This document shows, piece after piece, positions 56,761 to 64,000 of a DNA stretch of 64,000 nt. The notes under the pieces were generated by a model that was not told the DNA's origin, ran no database searches, and worked only from the letters and a program-made list of their open reading frames with translations. Each line of letters begins with the position of its first letter. The stretch's first letter is position 1. Position numbers and translations under genes: made by a program. The DNA is from Ignelater luminosus (lineage: Eukaryota > Arthropoda > Insecta > Coleoptera > Elateridae), in the NCBI GenBank assembly GCA_011009095.1, contig VTPC01000032.1, positions 205,975 through 269,974 on the forward strand, in the 5' to 3' direction.

Positions 56761-58305
56761 CAATTCAGAATTGTTTAATGGTCTAAACCAATCCTTAGCC
56801 AAAAACCAAATAGAAAAAGGGACGTTAAATTTTATAAAGTTTACTTTAAAATACCAGTGGACACAGTGTTTAAATGTACGTAATAATTAATAATAAAACT
56901 AATAATTAATTTACAATATCTTTTTAATTGTGTGTAATCTGTATAAAGCATTGAACCAAAAATACATTTAGCACAAACCACGTGTATCACTGACAAAACG
57001 CAATTGCAACTCATGCGCCACCTGGTGTATGGCTTAGAGTAGAGGTCCGGTATGCTGCACGTTTGGATTTCAGATCATTCAAATGCACAGTGCTAAATAG
57101 AATAACATTTTAAAAAGTGTCCAGTTGACTGGACCGTAAGACCAAACAGGATAGAGTAAAATAATGGTTCACAAGACCATTTAAAAAATGTTATGTGTTT
57201 GGGCTTGAGGCTCGAGGCATAATCATAGCCATCGCCCATAGCAACCGTCAGAAAACTAGTAATAGTCCATTACTTCTTGAAATTGCTATTCCTTTTTGGA
57301 AAATCGGCCATTTCTTTATTTGTGAACCTTCTCTGTCTTTAGTTATTCGTACTATTTAGTAGGGTTTTTCCCTGACACATATACTTTTTAGAAATTGTCC
57401 GGTGTCAGGTGACTTTTTGCTATGTCTACTTTTTGCAAGTGAAGTAAATTTTAATCTTTTTTTCCATTATTATTTTTTGTCTTTATTTGCATTGAAAATT
57501 AAAAATACTCCTTTCCTCACATCGTAGTCTAATACTTTGTACTGAGAACAATTTAGAGTTTCTTTAATCCTTCTGCGCAAGATCAATTGTTTGTTTTCGT
57601 TTTCATTTTAAAACTTGCGTTTGGAACTCAAACTGGTCCTGTTTGGTCCCGAAGCTTGCAAATGTTTTGGCTCCTATGTCAAGACTTTTGGTCTGGCAAA
57701 AGATTACGATTTTGATTTTTAGCCCTGCTTGATCCCCGTTCTGGTTTGGCTGTGGAGTCTCTAGGTTCTTAACATTAGACTCTGGTATTTTAAGACTTTG
57801 GTGCTTCTCATCATTATAATCATCATTATTTCTTATAGTTTATTGCCTTGCATAAGTATCATACTTTGTTTCACACTAAATGAATTTATATTTTTCTGTT
57901 TTGAACTGGGTTTCTGTAGAATTTTATTAAAAGCATCCAATTACGAGTTTTGTGTTAGTGTCCTAACAGCTTCTATTCATGCAAGCAACTACTTCTAAAA
58001 CAAAGCACAACCCTGCAAAATGGACGTTCATGAACAGTAGCGGATCCAAGATTTAAATCAGGGGTGGGAGGGAGAAAAATAAAATAGACTTGAAATGTTT
58101 CTTTTTTTTTGTAATAAAGGTTAGCACACAAAGTAACTGCATAATGTTAATAAAATTGAAAACATATAGTGATCGCATAAGGATCAAACCAATAAGTTAC
58201 AAGTTACATTTTTTTGAACAATTGGAAAACTTCATCTTCCAAACTATATCTGAACGTTTATTAAAGATTAGAAATATTGTTGGGTAAGGTGTACATACTG
58301 TTGTC
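56761..58305. other. Noncoding stretch
   Basis: AT-rich sequence with two small perfect hairpins: GTCCAGT-TG-ACTGGAC (57,119-57,134), and AATGGT...ACCATT (about 57,162-57,181). These could belong to the outer end of the piggyBac relic. No coding motif. Confidence 0.45.
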
Positions 58306-58557
58306 GCAGCATAGAACCTTACAGAATCAGTAGTTTCACTTGTTGTCGGAGGCTTTGACCTTTGTGTCCAAAATGTCACCACGCGTTGCCCGAATAGGCG
58401 TACGAAGCGTTAGTGCGGTTTTTGCAAGATTCAACACAACAATTGTACGCCATACATTACTAAATTTTGTTCAATGCGCAGTCACCACGCGTGGAAAAAC
58501 ACGTAACAAAATTTTTATCTTAGTGAACGTAGTGATTCCGCAAGGTTCTATGCTGTG
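58306..58557. mobile_element. MITE-like inverted-repeat element
   Basis: Terminal inverted repeats of about 26 bp, CAGCATAGAACCTT..GAATCA (58,307-58,332) and its complement (58,531-58,556), agree at about 22 positions. They enclose roughly 200 bp of noncoding DNA with a 12-bp direct repeat GTCACCACGCGT (58,375-58,386 and 58,481-58,492). CTGTTGT occurs just outside both ends (58,299-58,305 and 58,558-58,564) and may be a target-site duplication, although the left copy is separated from the TIR by a base or two. The plus-strand frame through it has no known motif. Confidence 0.6.
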
Positions 58558-58759
58558 CTGTTGTTAACTAAGAGTTCTTCTATTGAATCTGCTAATACTG
58601 AAAGAATGCCGCCTTCATCTTCAGGAAATAATAAAGATGCTCTTTAAAGTCGCCAGTCAAAGCATCCGATTTACAGATTTAAAGTAGCAGCAACTCTTGC
58701 TTGTTAGTTGTCTAGATTTCAACAAAACTTAAATTTAAATAAAAAAGGCTTCATGATCA

Positions 58760-59680
58760 AAATCAGTCAAACCATATTTAATTAAAAAGATGAACGTTGA
58801 GTAAATTTGTCTTGAGTCAATATGCACCTCGGTCTCCAGTTTTGCATCAAAATGTGTTAATACCGCCCGCTTCTTTGCATAATTTAAATTTTAAACGCTC
58901 AAGAGCATCTTGTTGAAATAGATGATTTTGTTAGTAAGACCAAAGGTTTTACATATCTGGCAAAATCCCCAATACGGAAATGAAATGCTGATTCAAGGAA
59001 TCTTAAGTGATGTGCATTTTGTAACAGTTGAAACTTTAAAACTGACTCGAGTTTCTGTAGAGAAGGCTTTAACTCTCCATTACTAATAACGGATCCTAGA
59101 TATTCAACTTCAGGTTGAAGAAACGAACACTTCTTGTTTAGTTTTGTAGACCAGGAGCCTATTGCATCCAGCTACGTTGTGTTTTTTTACTTTTTATTTT
59201 GCAATTTCTTGTAGAAAAGGCGAGACTGTAAGGCAAAGATGGGAAGTACTTTGTAAAAGTATGTTTAATCTATTGCATCAATAAATAATGTCCGTCAGAC
59301 AATTAAAAACTTTACAAAGTGCAAAGTAAGAAGTGTCAGTGTAATAAGTCTCAGCTGACCTAAAGGTCTTCAGAACAGTTTCAAGTCATTCCAGGCCTTT
59401 GTTTATGCCTTTAGAGATTATTAGATTATCATTGTCTAAATATGCCAAAGCAAATATGAATCTTAATGATCCTAGGATTTCATCTATGGTCCTTTGGAAT
59501 ACCGTTAGACCATTGCTTAACCCAAATGGAACTCTGGAACTCTTTATATCGGTAATGACCATGTGGAATTTTTAATCGCAGTGTACTAACGACTTTCTTG
59601 TTCTATTCACAACTGGTGATAACCAGATTTTATGTAACATTCTCCACTTATTAATTAAAAATTAATAAAATTAAATAGTT
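58760..59680 (-). mobile_element. Ty3/gypsy-type LTR retrotransposon pol relic (RT to RNase H)
   Basis: The minus strand reads 'HGHYRYKEFQ', 'VPFGLSNGLTVFQRTIDEIL', 'GSLRFIFALAYLDNDNLIIS' (RT motif C, with YLDD altered to YLDN) and 'LETVLKTF'. It continues 'LGSVISNGELKPSLQKLESV' and 'YVKPLVLLTKSS' (thumb/connection), then 'QQDALERLKFKLC' and 'LTHFDAKLETEVHIDSRQIYS' (RNase H start, normally HFD...EVHTDAS). Order and wording are those of Ty3/gypsy pol. Frameshifts are numerous. No LTRs, primer-binding site, integrase or gag are visible. It is inactive. Confidence 0.82.
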
Positions 59681-62600
59681 CACTGAGATTCTCTAAGTCT
59701 TAACCTGCCTATATTTGCAGTATTACTTTGAATATGAGAAATTGGTTTCCCTCTACACTGAATACATCTTCAAGACTGGCGTTAATGCACTTTGATTCTA
59801 CTACGTTTTTATTCTATAGACTGATTGCGCGGTATTATTTCTGCTAGTCCTGTCTACACTTAAACGTGGTATTTGTTACAAATGAGAATGATTCATCAAA
59901 CATGAACAAATCAATGGCGTACTCGCATGGAAGTCAAGTTTTCTTATTCCTATTTTGATTAATTTGACAAGAAAGAGTTACAACAATATAAAATTTCCAT
60001 TTAATTGAGGTTAAACTTTTAATTAACGCGCTTCATTTTAAATCCCACAGCAACTTTCATAATATTGTCCTTGAAATGTCCCATGTGTCATAATAATATT
60101 GTATAAATATTGAATCGTGAACATTAGGCTGGATGACGCAGAGCATTAGCTCTTCTTAAACACCACGTGTTTATCTTGATAAAAATGAACTGACTGGGAA
60201 ATACCAAAATACTAAAAGATAAACAAATAGTAATGAAAACAGAAATACCATGACATTTCATGTCAGTATCGGGAACGACCCAACCTAAAGCGCGCTTTTA
60301 GTAATTTCAAACATTTCATCTTTTCCCTTGTCTTTTTAGTTCCAATAAATTACCTCAACCGAGGCAAGTATTTTTTCATAAAAAATTCTGTAATCCCAGA
60401 TAGCGCAAGTTGAATTTTGTCAGATACAAGCCGCAACTGTAATTTTAGTTAATAAAAATTTGTAACCTACACCGCACCGAGGTTAGATAAAATCTTTATT
60501 GTTCGTTTAGCTAGCAACCTGCAAATTACAGGTACGAACAGTCACAATATGTTCCTTTATCGTTCCACTCTTTTTTCACCGTTGTTGGAGGTTTGTTGTC
60601 CTTTTTAAACAACCACTGATATTTTACTTTATCAAGTAAAGTACAGGAAAAAATATATATTTTACGGAAAGTTTGCACTACCTAGAAACCCGAGTATATT
60701 TTAGAAGCTAAAAAATATGGAAAGACTTTCTTGGAGCACAAAGGAGAAAGTCGATATCGCAAGATGATTGACTACCAGTATTTTTTATACCTATCATTGT
60801 AGAATATAGAATTCACCCCGTACCCGTATATATCTGCGTGAAACGTGTTCCCTTTTCTTCGACAGTGTACAGAGAGCGTGTTCCCTTTACGCAAAGTTCC
60901 CATCTGTCAGGCAATATTTCGTCTTTGCTTCCATCATCCCCTAAATACGACACAACATCCTTATCTACCTGAATTCCGGAATGACAAAGCAATCCCCATA
61001 TCCACCCTATCGGGCTTATGCTAATCTACCTTTGCCCTTGAATGGATCCACTTCATTCAACACTTGGTCGCAAGCGGCTTACGTACGTCTCGGTACTTAA
61101 CATGAGTATTGTACGGCTGTCCTAGACAGCCCACGTTATCAGGGTTTCTTTGTCTTACTGCTCTCTATGTTAATCGCACTCCATTGTTAAGTCGTTTGCA
61201 GCCGACGTTGAGATAAGAGACTCAGAAATATCAAACAAATTATGCCCTTTTTCGGTTTTCTGTAAGTGGAAAACTTCTTAATTTAGAAAACAATTCTACC
61301 AGAAAAACCGTTGTAAAATATCAGATAATAAATATAAAACAAAACAAATTTGTTTTCCTCCTTTTTCTTTTTCATTGTTAATCATGAGCACATAAATTTC
61401 CGTTATGGAGTGTACAGAAATATAACAACAAAGCTTTTTTATCAAAAACCTACAAATGCATGCATTGTTAAATACTAACAAACCCTGAATTTGTGTTTTA
61501 TCCACAGTTCACGTTGTGAAATGAAAAATGCAATATAAATTTCTTTATGCCAACATGAATGTTTGCGAAGTTGTATTATTTAGCAATGAAGTTCCTTTTG
61601 TGTAGTACCAATACGTAATAAGCTTTTTTTCTAGTATCCTTTCTTATTATTTTCTCTGCAGTGCAGTGAACAGAAACTTAATATTAAACTTTTTAGTTTA
61701 ATTGATTTTTTTAAAGAAACTATCAAAGAGAAAGGATCTCCTCTAATTATTATTTATTTACTTGGTATAGAAGAACAAAACCATTTTGTTATAATAAATA
61801 AAAACGATCGATGTCGAAAGACTGAATTGTGGATGTGACACCAGAGGGATGATTGAGCTGTTACGGTTTTTAATCGAGTTATCTGGATTAGAATGATTTC
61901 AAATAATAAACCGCCCAAAATCTGATCTGTGACTTTGGCAAGATTTTCAATTTTTACATATCAGAATTGGTTGCTTACATTTATATCTGCTCATATCACT
62001 ACATACATTTTTATGTTTTAATTTGCATTCTTATACAATTTGTCTACAATGTATTATTGACATCAAATGCTATAATGATCTTGCAATAAAACAAATGCTT
62101 GTCTTATTAATTTGCTACTATCATTTTTGAATTCATGCAAGCTCTTAACAAATATAATATTTCAACTCGAATGAATATAATTTATATTTGCAGCTTCCTA
62201 AGTTGCTAGAAAGTAAGAATCTTCAGTTGACTAGGTTTATTTTGCCAAGACTGGTCTTTTAGTGTTTTTATAAAATATTACTCACCTGCCCGAGCTAAAA
62301 AGGAATTCATCTCAGAATCAATGCTGCGCGATATACTAAAGGTTTGGATTGATGATCATTTTCATACTTGGGAGGATCAGGCTTTGATCATGAAAAACAA
62401 TTTTATCAAGGAGAATAAACCAAACAAGCAGATAAATACGAGCCTCATTCAGTAGAGATTTTAGAGAGTCATGAAGAGATGACTTGAGCTATGAGGAAGA
62501 GGGCTTGTGATCAAAGTTTGATCCTTCTCTCTCTTTCTCTGTTCTTACCAAGGGTGCTTATCGTTTGGTTGCAAACACCCACGGTAATATCTTATATCAG

Positions 62601-64000
62601 ATTGAGGGAAAAAAGACCCTTAATCTAGAATCTTATCGTTTCAAAAAGCTCATTTCATGAGAAACTAAAGCAAAGTCTACAGATAGAAATGTACACCTTA
62701 GCTCCTTCTTCCTTCTCGCGAGGCCGTGCGTTCTTTTCTACCCTATACTTTAAACTGAAACAAAAATTTTTAAGTGAGTAGCAGCAGTTTCTTTTCTTTT
62801 TCGGGGCTTCTCTTAAGTGTTCCAATTTTAAAAAAAATAGTAGAACTCTTCTAATTGTAGCAGACTTATTTATGTTAATTCTGTGATTGTAATTTTAGAT
62901 TTTCAAAATGCTCTCAACGAACTTTTTTCTTCTGCTTTCAGAGCTGCTCTTTTCCGGGTAATCTATTTCAGTTGAATTTAAATTCTGATTCTTGGTTTAA
63001 CCTCCCGATAAAGTATTACATGTCCTTCAAATAAGAGGATATGGTCTCATATTTTAATATTTGCAAATAGCTATAATCATAGTTGACTGAGAGCTTTCTT
63101 AGTTTCTTTCAAGCACATACGCCGTAAGTTCAGAATTTTTTGTCGATGCTCCATTTACTGACATTTTACTTACTTTGCTCATCGTCATCCATACCCCACC
63201 TTATCTGTTTCCTTCTATGTGAACAACGTGTAATGCTTTTAGCATTTACTAGATAATTTTGAAAAACAAGTAGAATCCTTAACTGTCACTTGAGCGTTGA
63301 TTCTTGTAAATAAGCTACACTATTACACATTATTATTAACATAAATTCTTTAATTATTAGTTGTAAATATAACTGATTTGAAAGTTAGTTTTTCCCATTT
63401 TTGCAAAAGAAGATATGCAACTAGATAGAACGCAATCGATCATTCAACTTTCAGTTTTATCAGTCAACCTTCTAGGCATCCATTCAGTTATATTTCTTGT
63501 TTTATCATCTAACAGTGTTGAGATCCTTGCTGAGAGTCCTGACCTTGATATAAACAGGATTAGTCCAGAAGATTTTCTCTTCATCCTTAATAAACGCTTG
63601 CAACCCACCTGGGATATTCTTGTCACTGTGATGGCAAAATTGCAACCTAATTTTGGCAGAGTCTAAAGCTTTCTTTTCCTTTTCGCAACAAATATTTTCG
63701 TATGCGTGTGCTAAGGTTTGCCAGTTTCATAAATGTCCTTGCGATGCTTCAGTTGACCATGGTTTTCTCTTGAAATAAGGAATTACAAAACATTTTTCTA
63801 CTAACATCTCCAAATAGTTACTACCACAAATGTGATAAAAGGACTGGCCAAATGACCATTGGCAACATGGTGAATCCTTTCATTACGATTTCCCTTCTAC
63901 TGATAACTAAAACTCGAAAGAGATGCAAAATGCGCCTCTGTATCTTTCGATACATTTCTTGAAACGTTATAATTACTCATTTTACTTCTTGTTGTGTCTC
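59681..64000. other. Noncoding stretch with a GC-richer island
   Basis: The part at 60,780-61,210 is non-repetitive and GC-richer, like the other islands. The rest is AT-rich. The frame 63,415-63,666 overlaps an opposite-strand frame and shows no recognisable domain. Confidence 0.45.

Noticed and set aside
60505-60540. ATTACAGGTACG as a second recursive splice site
   Set aside because: The upstream pyrimidine tract is poor and the donor half is weak.
63415-63666. 83-codon frame near the right edge
   Set aside because: No recognisable domain. An opposite-strand frame of similar length overlaps it.

Overview
This looks like a stretch of AT-rich arthropod nuclear genome, most likely from an insect; I cannot resolve the order. 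There are no prokaryotic operons, no rRNA, no convincing functional tRNA gene and no host exon that I recognise. The few long open frames belong to transposable elements of insect type: a mariner-superfamily DD41D element, jockey/RTE/I/CR1-group non-LTR retrotransposons, piggyBac and Ty3/gypsy. Most are broken by stops and frameshifts.

Layout. 0.24-4.8 kb: a degenerate array of about 50-bp monomers, each with a tiny GC-rich hairpin, organised into roughly 205-320-bp higher-order units and interrupted by a T-rich and a GC-rich segment. 8.1-11.0 kb: a decayed minus-strand non-LTR element flanked by about 190-bp direct repeats. 12.7-13.4 kb: a minus-strand RNase H domain from an I-type retroelement. 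17.9-19.9 kb: a plus-strand RTE/BovB-like element. 19.9-25.5 kb: two diverged direct copies of a mariner-derived sequence on either side of an intact-looking DD41D mariner (21,990-23,294). 29.9-36.3 kb: three jockey fragments, a chimeric endonuclease-bearing LINE and a LINE C-terminus, followed by a SINE-like tRNA pseudo-head and an inverted piece of the hairpin repeat. 40.8-44.8 kb: LINE RT and ORF1-like fragments on the minus strand. 48.6-50.8 kb: a 5'-truncated but well-preserved CR1/L2-group LINE with an ATAA-type tail. 53.8-56.8 kb: a minus-strand LINE endonuclease region and a piggyBac relic. 58.3-59.7 kb: a MITE-like inverted repeat and a Ty3/gypsy pol relic.

Between these lie AT-rich stretches without coding signal, punctuated by visibly more GC-rich, non-repetitive islands (about 27.1-28.6, 38.6-39.1, 47.9-48.4, 51.9-52.5 and 60.8-61.2 kb) that could be conserved noncoding elements. 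A zero-length-exon, recursive-splice-like site occurs at 52,831-52,851. Together these would fit a large intron or gene desert, but that is inference.

The DD41D transposase is the only open reading frame that looks functional. The hairpin-rich 50-bp repeat is the least familiar structure and the best candidate for something undescribed. All identifications are by eye from translated motifs; no database search was possible.
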